Assembly (NCBI RefSeq): GCF_018885265.1
Contig: NZ_CP076538.1
Span: forward strand, 1,958,001 to 2,022,000
DNA from: Amycolatopsis aidingensis
GTDB taxonomy: Bacteria; Actinomycetota; Actinomycetes; Mycobacteriales; Pseudonocardiaceae
Reading direction: 5' to 3'
Length of the DNA stretch: 64,000 bases
Every line of letters starts with the position of its first letter. Within the stretch, counting starts at the first letter, position 1. Of the stretch, positions 8,542 to 18,276 are shown one piece after another. Under the pieces are notes generated by a model. The model had not been told where the DNA came from. It did not search any database and saw nothing but the letters and a program-made list of their open reading frames with translations. Position numbers and translations under genes: made by a program.

Positions 8542-9762
8542 CTAGTTCCAGAGGTCGGCGATGCCGCCGAGCGAGTTCGCGCCGAGGTACAGGGTGAGCA
8601 GCCAGGCGAGCACACCGATGCCGAGCAGCCAGCGCGGGTAGCGGTAGCCACCGAGCAGGTCGCCTCGGCGCAGCGCGACCCAGAGCAGTACCCCGAAGCC
8701 GACCGGCAGGATCAGGCCGTTCAGCGCACCCGCCAGCACCAGCAGGGTGGTCGGGGCCTGGTTCAGCAGCAGGAACACCGCCGCGGAGACCAGCACGAAA
8801 CCCACCACCAGCCAGTTGCGCCTGCGCTCGAAGGAGGGCGCGAAGGTGACCAGGAAGGACACCGAGGTGTAGGAGGCGCCGATGACCGAGGTGATGCCCG
8901 CCGCCCACAGGATGATCCCGAACAGCCGCAGCCCCACCTCGCCCGCGGCGTGCTGGAAGGCGTCGGCGGTCGGGTTGGCCTCGCCGAGCACGTACCCGCC
9001 CGCGACCACGCCGAGGATCGCCAGGAACAGCACCCACCGCATCACCCCGGTGAGCAGCAGCGCGGTGACCGAGCCCCGGCTGACCCTGGCCACCCGCTCC
9101 GGGCCGGTGATCCCGGCGTCCACCAGCCGGTGCGCCCCGGCGTAGGTGATGTACCCGCCCACCGTGCCGCCGATCAGCGTGGTGATGGCGAGGAAGTCGA
9201 TGTCCTCCGGCAGTACGGACTGGCGCAGCGCCTCGCCGACCGGCGGGCCGGAGACGATCATGGCGTAGACCGTCATGCCGATCATCAGCACGCCGAGCGC
9301 GACCACCACCCGGTCCATGGCGACCCCGGCGCGCCTGCTGAGGAAGATCCCGATGGCGATCAGCGCGGAGATCCCGCCGCCGATCTTGACCTCCAGCCCG
9401 AACAGGGCGTCCAGGCCCAGTGAGGTGCCCGCGATGTTGCCGACGTTGAACACCAGGCCGCCGAACACCACCAGGGCCGCGATCAGGTAGCCGAGACCCG
9501 GCAGCACCCGGTTGCCGAGGTCCTGTGCCCGCAGGCCGGACACCCCGATGACCCGCCACACGTTCAGCTGCACCGCGATGTCCACCAGGATCGAGATCAG
9601 GATCGCGAAGGCGAAGGCCGCGCCGAGCTGAACGGTGAACTCGGTGGTCTGGGTGATGAAACCGGGGCCGATGGCGCTGGTGGCCATCAGGAACACGGCG
9701 CCGAGCAGTGCGCCGCGCTTGACCTTGTCCGTTCCGGTTGCCGTGCCGCTCTCGGTTGCCAT
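8542..9762 (-). CDS. NRAMP-family membrane transporter, non-canonical
   Basis: Eleven or so membrane segments and overall similarity to the NRAMP/MntH family are seen, but the metal-binding motifs are altered. The TM1 DPGN is replaced by IGPGFITQ, and the TM6 MPH-type motif by YAGAHRL. Loss of the Asp/Asn metal ligands argues against Mn2+/Fe2+ transport. Relatives next to pxp genes may carry an organic substrate. I chose ATG 9762 because GGAGATC precedes it; another start lies at 9783. It is the first gene of the minus-strand operon ahead of pxpABC and diverges from the GntR gene. Uptake of pyroglutamate or a related compound is a reasonable inference. Confidence 0.8.
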   Translation of the reverse strand: MATESGTATGTDKVKRGALLGAVFLMATSAIGPGFITQTTEFTVQLGAAFAFAILISILVDIAVQLNVWRVIGVSGLRAQDLGNRVLPGLGYLIAALVVFGGLVFNVGNIAGTSLGLDALFGLEVKIGGGISALIAIGIFLSRRAGVAMDRVVVALGVLMIGMTVYAMIVSGPPVGEALRQSVLPEDIDFLAITTLIGGTVGGYITYAGAHRLVDAGITGPERVARVSRGSVTALLLTGVMRWVLFLAILGVVAGGYVLGEANPTADAFQHAAGEVGLRLFGIILWAAGITSVIGASYTSVSFLVTFAPSFERRRNWLVVGFVLVSAAVFLLLNQAPTTLLVLAGALNGLILPVGFGVLLWVALRRGDLLGGYRYPRWLLGIGVLAWLLTLYLGANSLGGIADLWN

Positions 9763-9823
9763 GACGATCTCCGTCCTACACAAAGCGGGCGTGTGGGCCG
9801 ATGTAGTTCAAGTCAAGGTAAGG

Positions 9824-9844
9824 ATTGTTGAACAATATTGCAAT
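9824..9844. promoter_or_regulatory. adjacent palindromes, candidate GntR operator
   Basis: An AT-rich patch in the 152-bp divergent gap contains the perfect dyad ATTGTT-G-AACAAT (9824-9836) followed directly by the palindrome ATTGCAAT (9837-9844). The site lies between the NRAMP-like/pxp operon and the gntR start. FadR/GntR-type regulators commonly bind short dyads of this kind near their own gene. Regulation of both operons from here is inferred. Confidence 0.6.
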
Positions 9845-9914
9845 ACCCTCGTGGGACGGGAAGATCGCTAGACTGGGGCGGTACCGCCCGGGGTTACCGA
9901 GGACGAGGAGCTTG

Positions 9915-10610
9915 ATGACCGCCACCGACCCGTGGGTGGACCTGCTCGCGGGTAACCGCGCGCAGCTCGACCGCACCAGCACCGCCGAGCGGGTGGCGGA
10001 TGTCCTGCGTCAGCACGTGATCGAGGGCGCGCTCCCGCCGGGGACCCAGCTGTCCGAGGAGAGCATCGGCAAGGCGCTCGGCGTCTCCCGCAACACCCTG
10101 CGTGAGGCATTCCGCCTGCTGGTGCACGAGCGGCTGCTGGTGCACGAGTTCCACCGCGGCGTGTTCGTCCGGGTGCTTTCCATCGCCGATGTGGTCGACC
10201 TGTACCGGGTGCGGCGGATGCTGGAGACCAGCGCCGTCCGCGGGGCGGCCGGGGCGTCGGCGGAGCTGGTCGCGGCGGTGGCCGAGGCGGTCACCGCGGG
10301 GGAGCGGGCCGCCGAACAGCGGCAGTGGGTGGAGGTCGGCACCGCCAACATGCGCTTTCACCAGGCGCTCGCGGCACTGGCGTGCAGCCCCAGGGTGGAC
10401 AGCATGATGAGCCAGCTGGCCGCCGAGCTACGGCTGGCCTTCCACGTGGTGTCCAGGCCCCGCGAGCTGCACGAACCCTATCTCGGGCTGAACCGCGGCA
10501 TCGCCGACCTGATCGCCGCGGGCGAGCTGGGCGCCGCCGAACGCAAGCTGGAGCAGTACTTCGACACCGCCGAAGCCCAGCTGGTCGAGGCCTACCGCCA
10601 AGCCACCTGA
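9915..10610 (+). CDS. GntR-family regulator (FCD type)
   Basis: The N-terminal winged helix covers residues ~20-85 (RVADVLRQHVIEGALPPG, LSEESIGKALGVSRNTLREA), and the C-terminal ~140 residues form an all-helical FCD effector domain with HQALAAL and a His/Arg-rich core. FCD regulators usually sense small carboxylic acids. ATG 9915 has GAGGAG 4 nt upstream; an upstream in-frame start would run through the operator. It is divergent from the transporter-pxp operon and ends 3 bp before the convergent OPLAH-type gene, so it probably controls pyroglutamate use. Confidence 0.9.
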   Translation: MTATDPWVDLLAGNRAQLDRTSTAERVADVLRQHVIEGALPPGTQLSEESIGKALGVSRNTLREAFRLLVHERLLVHEFHRGVFVRVLSIADVVDLYRVRRMLETSAVRGAAGASAELVAAVAEAVTAGERAAEQRQWVEVGTANMRFHQALAALACSPRVDSMMSQLAAELRLAFHVVSRPRELHEPYLGLNRGIADLIAAGELGAAERKLEQYFDTAEAQLVEAYRQAT

Positions 10611-10613
10611 CAC

Positions 10614-13600
10614 TCACAGCAGCGGGCCGTAGGCGCCGCCGCCGGGGGTTTCGATGATCAGGGTGTCGCCGGGTCGCAGGTCCACGGAGTCGCAGCCGGA
10701 GAGGGGTTCGACGGTGCCGTCGGCGCGTTCGACCCGGTTCACGCCAAGGGCGCCTGGCGAGCCGCCCGCCAGGCCGTATGGCGGCACCCTCCGGTGCCCG
10801 GACAGGGTGGAGACCGTCATCGGCTCGGTGAACCGCAACCGCCGGACCGCTCCGTCACCGCCGCGCCAGCGCCCGGTGCCACCGCTGCCCCGCCGGATGG
10901 CGAACTCCTCCAGCAGCACCGGAAAGCGCCACTCCAGCACCTCCGGGTCGGTGAGCCGCGAGTTCGTCATATGCGTCTGCACCGCGCTGGCGCCGGGGAA
11001 CCCATCGCCTGCCCCGGAGCCCGAGCCGATGGTCTCGTAGTACTGGTACCGGTCGTTGCCGAAGGTGACGTTGTTCATCGTGCCCGAGCCCTCGGCCTGC
11101 GCCCCCAGCGCCGCGTACAGCGCGCCGGTGATGGCCTGCGAGGTCTCCACGTTCCCGGCGACCACCGCGGCGGGGTAGCCCGGCGCGAGCATCGACCCTT
11201 CCGGGATGACCAGCCGCAGCGGCCGCAGGCAGCCGTCGTTGAGCGGGATGTCATCGGCGACCAGGGTGCGGAACACGTACAGCACGGCCGCGGTGGCCAC
11301 CGAGGACGGCGCGTTGAAGTTGGTGTCCAGCTGCGCGGAGGTGCCGGTGAAGTCCAGGGTGGCCGACCGGCCCTCCCGGTCCACCTCGATCCGTACCGAG
11401 ATCACCGCGCCGGAGTCCATCTCGTAGCGGTACGCGCCGTCCTCCAGGGTGTCGATCACCCGCCGCACCGCCTCGGCCGCGTTGTCCTGCACGTGCCGCA
11501 TGTAGGCCTGCACCACGTCGAGTCCGAAGTGGTCGATCATCTTCGCCACCTCGTCGACGCCCTTCTGGTTCGCCGCGATCTGTGCCCGCATATCGGCGAT
11601 GTTGGTGTCCGGGTTGCGCGAGGGATAGGGCGCTTCGGTCAGCAGCCGCACCGTTTCCTCCTCGCGGAGCTCGCCTTCGGACACCAGCAGCCAGTTGTCC
11701 AGCAACACCCCCTCTTCGTGCAGGTCCCTGCTGTGCGCAGGCATCGAGCCGGGGGTGAGCCCGCCGACATCCGCATGGTGCCCGCGGGAGGCTACGTAGA
11801 ACAGGATCGACTCGCCCGCGGTGTCGAACACCGGGGTGATCACGGTGATGTCCGGAAGGTGGGTGCCGCCGTGGTAGGGATCGTTCACGGCGTAGACCTC
11901 GCCGCGCCGCATGGTGCCCGCACGCCTGCGCAACACCTCCTTCACGCTGGTGCCCATCGAGCCGAGGTGCACCGGCATATGCGGGGCGTTGGCGATCAGG
12001 TTTCCTTCCGGATCGAACAGCGCGCAGGAGAAGTCCAGTCGTTCCTTGATGTTCACCGACTGCGCGGTGGCCTCCAGCCGGGAGCCCATCTGCTCGGCAA
12101 TGGACATGAACAGGTTGTTGAAGATCTCCAGCAACACCGGATCCGCCGCGGTGGTCGCCGGTACCGGGTCCGCCTGCTCCCGCACCCGCTCGACCAGCAG
12201 GTGCCCCGCCTCGGTGGCCCGCGCCCGCCAGCCCGGTTCCACCACGGTGGTGGCGTTGGCCTCGGTGAGGATCGCCGGTCCGGACACGGTGGTGCCCGGC
12301 CGCAGCCGCTCCCTGCGGTGCAGCGGCGCCCGGTGCCACCGCCCACCCGCGTACAGCGCCACGGTGTCCTCGGGTTCGTCGTCCATAGTGGACACTATGC
12401 CGAGCCTGCCGAGGTCCGGCTGCTCGGTACGCCCCACCGCCTCCACGGTGACCGCCTCCACCACCAGCGGCCGGTCCAGCAGGAAGGAGTAGGTGGCGCG
12501 GTGGACCGTCTCGAACTCGGCGATCATCTCGGCATGGCCCGCCAGTTCCACCGCCACCGTGGTGTCGGTGCCGTCGTAGCGCAGCTGCGCCCGCCGCCGC
12601 ATCGTGATCCGCTCGGCCGGCACCCCCTCCTCGAGCAGTTCCGTCCGCGCCGCCCGCTCCAGCGTGTCCGCCGTCGCCTCGACCCGGTCCAGTGCGGCGG
12701 GTTTCAGCCCGAGTTCGACCGACTGCTCGCGCATGGCCGTGGTGTCGGCCAGTCCGATTCCCAGCGCGGACAACACGCCCGCCATCGGCGGCACCAGCAC
12801 CGTCTCGATGCCGAGTGAGGCGGCCACCGCGCAGGCGTGCTGCCCGCCTGCCCCGCCGAAGGTGGTCAGCACGTACCGGGTGACGTCATGGCCCTTCTGC
12901 ACCGAGATCCGCTTGACCGCGTTCGCCATGTTCGCTACCGCGATGCGCAGGTAGCCCTCGGCCACCTGCTCGGGGGAGCGGTCGTCCCCGGTCCGCTCCC
13001 GGATCTCCGCGGCGAGCTCGGCGAATCGCGCGCGTACCAGCTCTGCGTCCAGCGGCTGGTCCCCGTGCTCGCCGAACACCCGCGGAAAATGCGCCGGCTG
13101 CACCCGTCCCAGCAGGACGTTCGCGTCGGTGACGGTCAGCGGCCCGCCGCGCCGGTAGCAGGCGGGCCCGGGGTCGGCGCCCGCGGAGTCCGGGCCGACC
13201 CGGTACCGGCTGCCGTCGAAGTGCAGGATCGAGCCGCCACCGGCGGCCACGGTGTGGATGTCCAGCATCGGTGCTCGCAGCCGCACCCCGCCGACCTGCG
13301 CGTCGAACACCCGCTCGTACTCGCCAGCGTAGTGTGAGACATCGGTCGAGGTGCCGCCCATGTCGAAACCGATCACCCGCCGGAACCCGGCGAGTTCCGA
13401 CATCCGTGCCATGCCGACGATCCCGCCAGCAGGCCCGGAAAGGATGGCGTCCTTGCCGCGGAAATGCCCCGCCTCGGTGAGCCCTCCGCTGGACTGCATG
13501 AACATCAGCCGGGCCCCGGTGCCCGCGGTGCCCGGCCCTTCGACGTCCTCCAGCTGCCCGGCGACCTGCCGCACGTAGCGGCCCAGCACGGGGGAGAGGT

Positions 13601-14234
13601 AGGCGTCCACCACCGCGGTGTCCCCGCGGGGCACCACCTTCATCAGCGGGCTGGCCTCGGCGGAACGGGACACCTGCGGAAAGCCGACGCGCTCGGCCAG
13701 TTCCCCGATGCGGCGCTCGTGCTCGGGGTAGAGGTGGCTGTGCAGGCACACCACCGCGACCGCGCGGAACCCGTCCGCGTAGGCCCGCCGCAGCTCGGCT
13801 TCCAGCCGGTCGAGGTCCGGCGCTCGCAGCACCTCGCCCGCGGCTGTGACCCGCTCCCCGGCCTCGATCACCCGCTCGTACAACGCCTCGGGCAGCCGGA
13901 TGTGCCGGTCGAAGATATGCGGGCGGTTCTGGTAGCCGATCCGCAGCGCGTCCCCGAAACCGCGGGTGATCACCAGCACGGTGCGTTCACCCTTGCGTTC
14001 CAGCAGGGCGTTGGTGGCCACCGTGGTGCCCATCCGCACCGCATCGATGGAGCCAGCGGGAACCGGCTTGCCTTCCGGCACGCCGAGCAGGGCGCGGATC
14101 CCGGCCACCGCGGCGTCGGCGTAGCGCCCGGGATCGGCGGAGAGGAGCTTGTGTGTCAGCAGGCTGCCATCGGGCCGGCGCGCCACGACGTCGGTGAAGG
14201 TTCCACCACGGTCGACCCAGAACTGCCAGCTCAC
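10614..14234 (-). CDS. full-length 5-oxoprolinase / hydantoinase A-B fusion (OPLAH type)
   Basis: The 1206-residue protein joins a HyuA half and a HyuB half. The HyuA half has [33 protein letters not shown], the [11 protein letters not shown] actin-like phosphate loop and [18 protein letters not shown]. The HyuB half begins near residue 690 ([20 protein letters not shown]) and contains [15 protein letters not shown] and [10 protein letters not shown]. Eukaryotic and bacterial OPLAH enzymes of this size hydrolyse 5-oxoproline with ATP. GTG 14234 is chosen because GGAGGGA lies 6-7 nt upstream. It stands beside a second, unrelated oxoprolinase (pxpABC) and could alternatively act on a hydantoin or another cyclic amide. 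Confidence 0.9.
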   Translation of the reverse strand: MSWQFWVDRGGTFTDVVARRPDGSLLTHKLLSADPGRYADAAVAGIRALLGVPEGKPVPAGSIDAVRMGTTVATNALLERKGERTVLVITRGFGDALRIGYQNRPHIFDRHIRLPEALYERVIEAGERVTAAGEVLRAPDLDRLEAELRRAYADGFRAVAVVCLHSHLYPEHERRIGELAERVGFPQVSRSAEASPLMKVVPRGDTAVVDAYLSPVLGRYVRQVAGQLEDVEGPGTAGTGARLMFMQSSGGLTEAGHFRGKDAILSGPAGGIVGMARMSELAGFRRVIGFDMGGTSTDVSHYAGEYERVFDAQVGGVRLRAPMLDIHTVAAGGGSILHFDGSRYRVGPDSAGADPGPACYRRGGPLTVTDANVLLGRVQPAHFPRVFGEHGDQPLDAELVRARFAELAAEIRERTGDDRSPEQVAEGYLRIAVANMANAVKRISVQKGHDVTRYVLTTFGGAGGQHACAVAASLGIETVLVPPMAGVLSALGIGLADTTAMREQSVELGLKPAALDRVEATADTLERAARTELLEEGVPAERITMRRRAQLRYDGTDTTVAVELAGHAEMIAEFETVHRATYSFLLDRPLVVEAVTVEAVGRTEQPDLGRLGIVSTMDDEPEDTVALYAGGRWHRAPLHRRERLRPGTTVSGPAILTEANATTVVEPGWRARATEAGHLLVERVREQADPVPATTAADPVLLEIFNNLFMSIAEQMGSRLEATAQSVNIKERLDFSCALFDPEGNLIANAPHMPVHLGSMGTSVKEVLRRRAGTMRRGEVYAVNDPYHGGTHLPDITVITPVFDTAGESILFYVASRGHHADVGGLTPGSMPAHSRDLHEEGVLLDNWLLVSEGELREEETVRLLTEAPYPSRNPDTNIADMRAQIAANQKGVDEVAKMIDHFGLDVVQAYMRHVQDNAAEAVRRVIDTLEDGAYRYEMDSGAVISVRIEVDREGRSATLDFTGTSAQLDTNFNAPSSVATAAVLYVFRTLVADDIPLNDGCLRPLRLVIPEGSMLAPGYPAAVVAGNVETSQAITGALYAALGAQAEGSGTMNNVTFGNDRYQYYETIGSGSGAGDGFPGASAVQTHMTNSRLTDPEVLEWRFPVLLEEFAIRRGSGGTGRWRGGDGAVRRLRFTEPMTVSTLSGHRRVPPYGLAGGSPGALGVNRVERADGTVEPLSGCDSVDLRPGDTLIIETPGGGAYGPLL

Positions 14235-14263
14235 GCACACTCCCTCCGCACGGGTACGGAGTA

Positions 14264-14983
14264 TCACACGGCCACGGCGCTGCGCACGATGAGCGCGACC
14301 GCGCTGGCCGCGGCCACCGCCAGTACCGCGGTACGGATCCGGCCACCGTCCAGCAGCCCGCGCACCGGGCCGGACAGCAGGAAACCGACCAGCAGGAAGG
14401 GCACCAGCCCGGCGGCCAGCAGCAGGTGCCGGGACCCGATCTGGCCCCCGGCCGCCAACCCGGCCGCGGACAGCACCGAGCCGATCGCGAAGCAGGCCGC
14501 CAGGGTGGACCGGATCCGCGGGCCGGACTGGTGCTGGTAGAGCAGTGCGATCGGGGGACCCCCGATGGAAGCGGCGGTCCCCATCACCCCACTGGCGGTT
14601 CCGGCAAGCAACAGCGAGGCTGGCGCGGGCCGCGGCCGCCAGGCGGTGACCGAGAGGCCGAGGCAGATCAGCACGGCCACCCCGACCACCGCGGCGAACA
14701 GCCGCTGCGGCAACGTGGCCACCGCGAGCACACCCAGCCCCACGCCGGGGATCCGGCCCAGCATCGCCCAGCCGACCCCGCGCCAGTCGGTGTCGGTGTG
14801 CTCCCGCAGCATCGCCATGGTCGAGTGCACGGTGACGACCAGCAGCAGCGGCACCGGGACCAGCGCCGGATCGAGCAGGGCGAGCAGCGGAGCCGACAGC
14901 AGGTTCATCCCGTATCCGACGGCACCCTGCAGCAGCGCGCCGAGCAGCACCACCGCGCCCGCGACGAGCAGTATGGTCGGCAT
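14264..14983 (-). CDS. TauE/SafE-family membrane permease
   Basis: The 239-residue protein has about eight membrane helices and the two internal motifs of the TauE/SafE family: [20 protein letters not shown] in the first half and [17 protein letters not shown] in the second. Members export sulfite or sulfoacetate or move other organic anions. It lies 29 bp upstream of the OPLAH-type gene on the same strand, so it probably forms an operon with it. Transport of the oxoprolinase substrate or product is possible but unproven. Confidence 0.85.
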   Translation of the reverse strand: MPTILLVAGAVVLLGALLQGAVGYGMNLLSAPLLALLDPALVPVPLLLVVTVHSTMAMLREHTDTDWRGVGWAMLGRIPGVGLGVLAVATLPQRLFAAVVGVAVLICLGLSVTAWRPRPAPASLLLAGTASGVMGTAASIGGPPIALLYQHQSGPRIRSTLAACFAIGSVLSAAGLAAGGQIGSRHLLLAAGLVPFLLVGFLLSGPVRGLLDGGRIRTAVLAVAAASAVALIVRSAVAV

Positions 14984-15018
14984 CGGCCCCCCTTCCCGTG
15001 GTCACCCCCGCGTCGAGA

Positions 15019-16194
15019 TCATCCCGCGGGCGCCTTCCGGCTCGTTTCCAGGGCCGCCGCAAGGTCGGCCCAGAGGTCCTCGACGTGCTCCAGCCCCACG
15101 GACAGCCGCAGCAACCCCGCGCTGATCCCGGCCTCGTTCCGGTCCTGTTCCCCGACGATGTGGTGGCTCAGCGAGGCGGGGTGCTGGATCAGGCTGTCCA
15201 CGCTGCCGAGGCTGACCGCGGGGGTGATCAGGCGGACCGCGCCGATCACCGCGTGCGGATCGCCCGCCACCTCGAAGGCCAGTAGCGGGCCGCCGCCGCG
15301 CAGCTGGGCTGGTGGACGCAGCGGGTCGAGGCCCGGGTAGTGCACCCGCCGCACGGCGGGATGCTCGGCCAGCCGGGTGGCCAGTTCGTGCGCGGTCGCC
15401 GAGGCGGCCTCGACCCGGACCGGCAGGGTGGACAAGCCGCGCAGCAGCAGGTAACCGGCCAGTGGATGCAGTGTGGCTCCGGTGACGAAGCGGGTCTGAC
15501 GCAGCCTGCGGGCGAAGTCCTCGCGGCAGGCGATGATCCCGCCGAGCACGTCGCCGTGCCCGCCGAGAAACTTGGTCGCGCTGTGCAGCACGAGATCCGC
15601 CCCGCATTCGATGGGCCGTTGCAGCACCGGGGTGGCGAAGGTGTTGTCCACCAGCAGTGGGACCTCACCGCAGGCGGTGGCCAGGTCGCGCAGGTCGTGC
15701 TCGCGCAGCGTGGGGTTGGCCGGGGTCTCCACCAGCACCAGTCCGGTGTCCGGGCGCAGCTGCGCGGCGAGGGTCTCCGGGCTCGCCCAGCTCACCCGCG
15801 TGCCCAGCAGCCCGGAGGCGAGCAGATGATCGCTGGTGCCGTACAGCGGGCGGACGGCCACCACATGCGGGCGGCCGGCGGCGACGATCGCCAGCAGGCA
15901 GGCCGACAACGCGGCCATCCCGCTGGCGAAGGCCACCGCCTGCTCTGCGCCCTCCAGCTCGGCCAGCGCCCGCTCGAAGCGGCCGACGGTGGGATTGTCC
16001 AGACGGGCGTAGACCGGCTGCCCCGCAGGCGATCCGCCCTCGGCGAACTCGGTCAGCTTTGCGGCCTCGGCACGGCTGTCCCGCGCCGGGTAGGTGGTCG
16101 AGAGGTCCAGCGGGGGAGCGTGCAGCCCCAGCTCGACCAGGTCCTCCCGACCGGCGTGCACTGCCATGGTGTCGAAGTCAGGTTTGCTGTTCAC
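15019..16194 (-). CDS. trans-sulfuration PLP enzyme, methionine gamma-lyase/cystathionine gamma-lyase-like
   Basis: The 391-residue Cys/Met metabolism enzyme begins [13 protein letters not shown]. It has the cofactor-binding YARLDNPTV and [12 protein letters not shown], the aldimine Lys in [16 protein letters not shown], and the [17 protein letters not shown]-terminal motif. It may split methionine or cystathionine. GTG 16194 fits the family start. It is divergent from an AsnC regulator whose start is only 46 bp away, so amino-acid-responsive control is likely. Exact substrate cannot be decided among methionine gamma-lyase, cystathionine gamma-lyase and homologous sulfhydrylases. Confidence 0.85.
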   Translation of the reverse strand: MNSKPDFDTMAVHAGREDLVELGLHAPPLDLSTTYPARDSRAEAAKLTEFAEGGSPAGQPVYARLDNPTVGRFERALAELEGAEQAVAFASGMAALSACLLAIVAAGRPHVVAVRPLYGTSDHLLASGLLGTRVSWASPETLAAQLRPDTGLVLVETPANPTLREHDLRDLATACGEVPLLVDNTFATPVLQRPIECGADLVLHSATKFLGGHGDVLGGIIACREDFARRLRQTRFVTGATLHPLAGYLLLRGLSTLPVRVEAASATAHELATRLAEHPAVRRVHYPGLDPLRPPAQLRGGGPLLAFEVAGDPHAVIGAVRLITPAVSLGSVDSLIQHPASLSHHIVGEQDRNEAGISAGLLRLSVGLEHVEDLWADLAAALETSRKAPAG

Positions 16195-16240
16195 GCCGCC
16201 AGCATGCAGTTGGTGCGGCCTGGTTGGGAGGACGCCGCAT

Positions 16241-16741
16241 ATGATTCGGCTGATGACTGAAACCGTGCACATGGATTCGACAGACTTCGTGATCCTCCGG
16301 GAACTGCAGAACGACGCACGGATCACCAACCGGGAGCTGGCCAAGGCCGCGGGGATCGCGCCATCCACCTGCCTGGAGCGGGTGGCCCGGCTGCGCCGGG
16401 CCGGGGTGATCCTCGGTTACACCGCACTGATCGACCCCGCCGCCGTCGGGCGCGGCCTGGAGGCCTTCCTCGCGATCCGGGTGCGCCCGCACCGCAGGCC
16501 GGTCGTAGGGCCGTTCGTCGAGCACGTCCGCGCGCAGCCGGAGACCCGCGCGCTGTACCACGTCGCGGGCCCGGACGACTACCTGCTGCATATCGCCACC
16601 ACCGGGGTGCGGGACCTGCAACGGTTCGTGCTGGACGAGCTGACCTCGCAGGACGTGGTCGCCCATGTGGAGACCACCTTGATCTTCCAGCAATGGGGCG
16701 GCGGCCCGGTCCGCCCGGCCGCGGACTCCGGGAATGAGTAG
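16241..16741 (+). CDS. Lrp/AsnC-family regulator
   Basis: The protein has an N-terminal AsnC helix-turn-helix (LRELQNDARITNRELAKAAG, IAPSTCLERVARLRRAG) and a C-terminal RAM effector domain (residues ~70-150). GGGAGGA lies 8 nt before ATG 16241; in-frame ATGs at 16253 and 16271 are alternatives. The divergent neighbour is the gamma-lyase gene, which it likely controls in response to an amino acid such as methionine. Confidence 0.88.
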   Translation: MIRLMTETVHMDSTDFVILRELQNDARITNRELAKAAGIAPSTCLERVARLRRAGVILGYTALIDPAAVGRGLEAFLAIRVRPHRRPVVGPFVEHVRAQPETRALYHVAGPDDYLLHIATTGVRDLQRFVLDELTSQDVVAHVETTLIFQQWGGGPVRPAADSGNE

Positions 16742-16755
16742 CGTGCGTTAGGGAA

Positions 16756-16819
16756 ACATCAACGACGCGGCAGTCACCTGCGGCTTTGTGCGACGCTGGC
16801 GCAGCCGTGCTGTTGATGT
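16756..16819 (+). promoter_or_regulatory. structured 5' leader of the K+ transporter operon
   Basis: An 8-bp perfect stem ACATCAAC (16756-16763) / GTTGATGT (16812-16819) encloses a GC-rich core with further pairing (GGC..GCC, TGCG..CGCA). It precedes the trkH-like gene by ~90 bp. It may be a cis-regulatory RNA or terminator-like element. I saw no match to a known riboswitch. Confidence 0.35.
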
Positions 16820-16849
16820 CCGGTTTGTCGTGTGGAGGAATTCGAGAAC

Positions 16850-16909
16850 GTGGACGAGATTCCGATGAGGTTGGCGGTCGATTCCGTGCTTCACGGGATA
16901 TATCGGTGA
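16850..16909 (+). CDS. possible 19-residue leader peptide overlapping the trkH-like start
   Basis: A GTG at 16850, preceded by GGAGGA about 11 nt upstream, opens a 19-codon frame (VDEIPMRLAV..GIYR) whose TGA is at 16907-16909. The stop overlaps the proposed GTG start of the K+ transporter as GTGA. The overlap pattern matches that of real genes here, so it may drive coupled translation of a gene with a weak ribosome site. It may equally be chance. Confidence 0.3.
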   Translation: MDEIPMRLAVDSVLHGIYR

Positions 16910-18276
16910 AAACGGGCATCAAGCGGCGGGCTGCCACGGTCCGCCATCCCGCGCGGCTGGTGGTGCTGGGCTTTGGCGTGGCGGTCGTGGCGGGCACCGT
17001 GCTGCTGAGCCTGCCGGTGGCCACCGAGGGCGGCCCTCCGCTCGAGGTGGTGACCGCCCTGTTCACCGCGACGTCCGCGGTATGCGTGACCGGCCTGGTG
17101 GTGGTGGACACCGCAGGGCACTGGTCGACCTTCGGCGAGCTGGTGGTGCTCGGGCTGATCCAGGTCGGCGGTCTCGGCATCATGACCCTGGCGTCGTTGT
17201 TGGGCATGCTGGTGGCCCGCAGGCTGGGCCTGCGGATGCGGCTGGGTGCGCAGGCCGAGACCAAGAGCCTGCGGCTTGGGGACATCGGGCGCGTGGTGGT
17301 CGGAGTACTCAGGCTGAGCCTCGTGTTCGAGGTGCTCACCGCCGCCGTGCTGAGCATGCGCTTCATGACCGGTTATGGCCGTCCGCTCGGAGAGGCGATC
17401 TACCTGGGTGTGTTCCATGCCATCTCGGCGTTCAACAACGCGGGATTCGCGTTGTGGCCGGACAGCCTCACCGCTTACGCCACCGACGCCTGGATCGTGG
17501 TGCCGGTGATGATCGCGCTGGTCTCCGGTGGTCTCGGCTTTCCCGTGCTGTTCGAGCTCGGCCGCCGCATGCGGCACCATCGTCGCGGGCGGGCCGGGAT
17601 CCGCTGGTCACTGCACACCAAGATCACCCTGCTGGTCTCGGCCGTGCTGCTGGTCGTGGGCACCGTGGCGGTGCTGGCGATGGAATGGTCCAATCCGGCG
17701 ACGATGGGACCCCGGGGCGTGCTGGACAAGCTGCTGCTCGCCCTCTTCCACGGAGCCACTCCGCGCACCGCCGGGTTCAACACCCTCGACGTCGGCGAGC
17801 TGCGCCCGGCCACCTTGCTGGTCAACGACATCCTGATGTTCATCGGTGGTGGTAGCGCAGGCACCGCGGGCGGTATCAAGGTCACCACGTTCGCCCTGCT
17901 GGCCTTCGTGATCCTGGCCGAGATCCGCGGCGAGCCCACTGTGCACGTCATGGGCAGGCGCCTCGCGAACGCCGTGCAGCGGCAGGCGATCACCGTGGCG
18001 CTGCTCGGTGTCGGTGCGGTCGTGGCGGGTACGGCCGCGTTGCTGTTGATCACTCCGTTCGATCTGGACCGGGTGCTGTTCGAGGTGGTCTCGGCGTTCG
18101 GCACGGTGGGCCTCTCCACCGGTATCACCGCCGAGTTGCCGGTGGCTGGCCAGCTGCTGCTGGTCGGGCTGATGTTCCTCGGCAGGCTCGGCCCCATCAC
18201 CCTGGCCTCCGCGCTGGCCCTGCGGGAACGCGGCCGGCGCTACGAACTACCGGAGGAGCGACCCATCGTTGGCTAG
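16906..18276 (+). CDS. K+ uptake channel subunit, KtrB/TrkH family
   Basis: The 456-residue membrane protein shows the four M1-P-M2 repeats of KtrB/TrkH. The pore segments are TSAVCVTGL, ISAFNNAGFAL, HGATPRTAGFN and FGTVGLSTG, each with the filter Gly, and an intramembrane GGGSAGTAGGIKVTT loop follows repeat three. It lets K+ (with Na+ in Ktr) enter the cell. GTG 16906 gives the normal KtrB length. Longer starts would add a hydrophilic N-terminus without homology. It overlaps the next gene (RCK subunit) by 8 nt, giving a complete KtrAB-type operon. Confidence 0.92.
   Translation: MKTGIKRRAATVRHPARLVVLGFGVAVVAGTVLLSLPVATEGGPPLEVVTALFTATSAVCVTGLVVVDTAGHWSTFGELVVLGLIQVGGLGIMTLASLLGMLVARRLGLRMRLGAQAETKSLRLGDIGRVVVGVLRLSLVFEVLTAAVLSMRFMTGYGRPLGEAIYLGVFHAISAFNNAGFALWPDSLTAYATDAWIVVPVMIALVSGGLGFPVLFELGRRMRHHRRGRAGIRWSLHTKITLLVSAVLLVVGTVAVLAMEWSNPATMGPRGVLDKLLLALFHGATPRTAGFNTLDVGELRPATLLVNDILMFIGGGSAGTAGGIKVTTFALLAFVILAEIRGEPTVHVMGRRLANAVQRQAITVALLGVGAVVAGTAALLLITPFDLDRVLFEVVSAFGTVGLSTGITAELPVAGQLLLVGLMFLGRLGPITLASALALRERGRRYELPEERPIVG

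Noticed and set aside
10794..12818. Very long plus-strand open frame opposite the OPLAH-type gene
   Set aside because: His/Arg/Gly-rich shadow of a GC-rich gene; the minus-strand frame has full family motifs.
14235..15062. Upstream extension of the OPLAH-type frame to 15062
   Set aside because: It runs through the TauE/SafE gene in another frame, while HyuA homology and the ribosome site fix the start at 14234.
16742..16905. A ydaO-type c-di-AMP riboswitch before the K+ transporter
   Set aside because: I could not find the conserved riboswitch blocks; only a simple stem and a small frame are visible.
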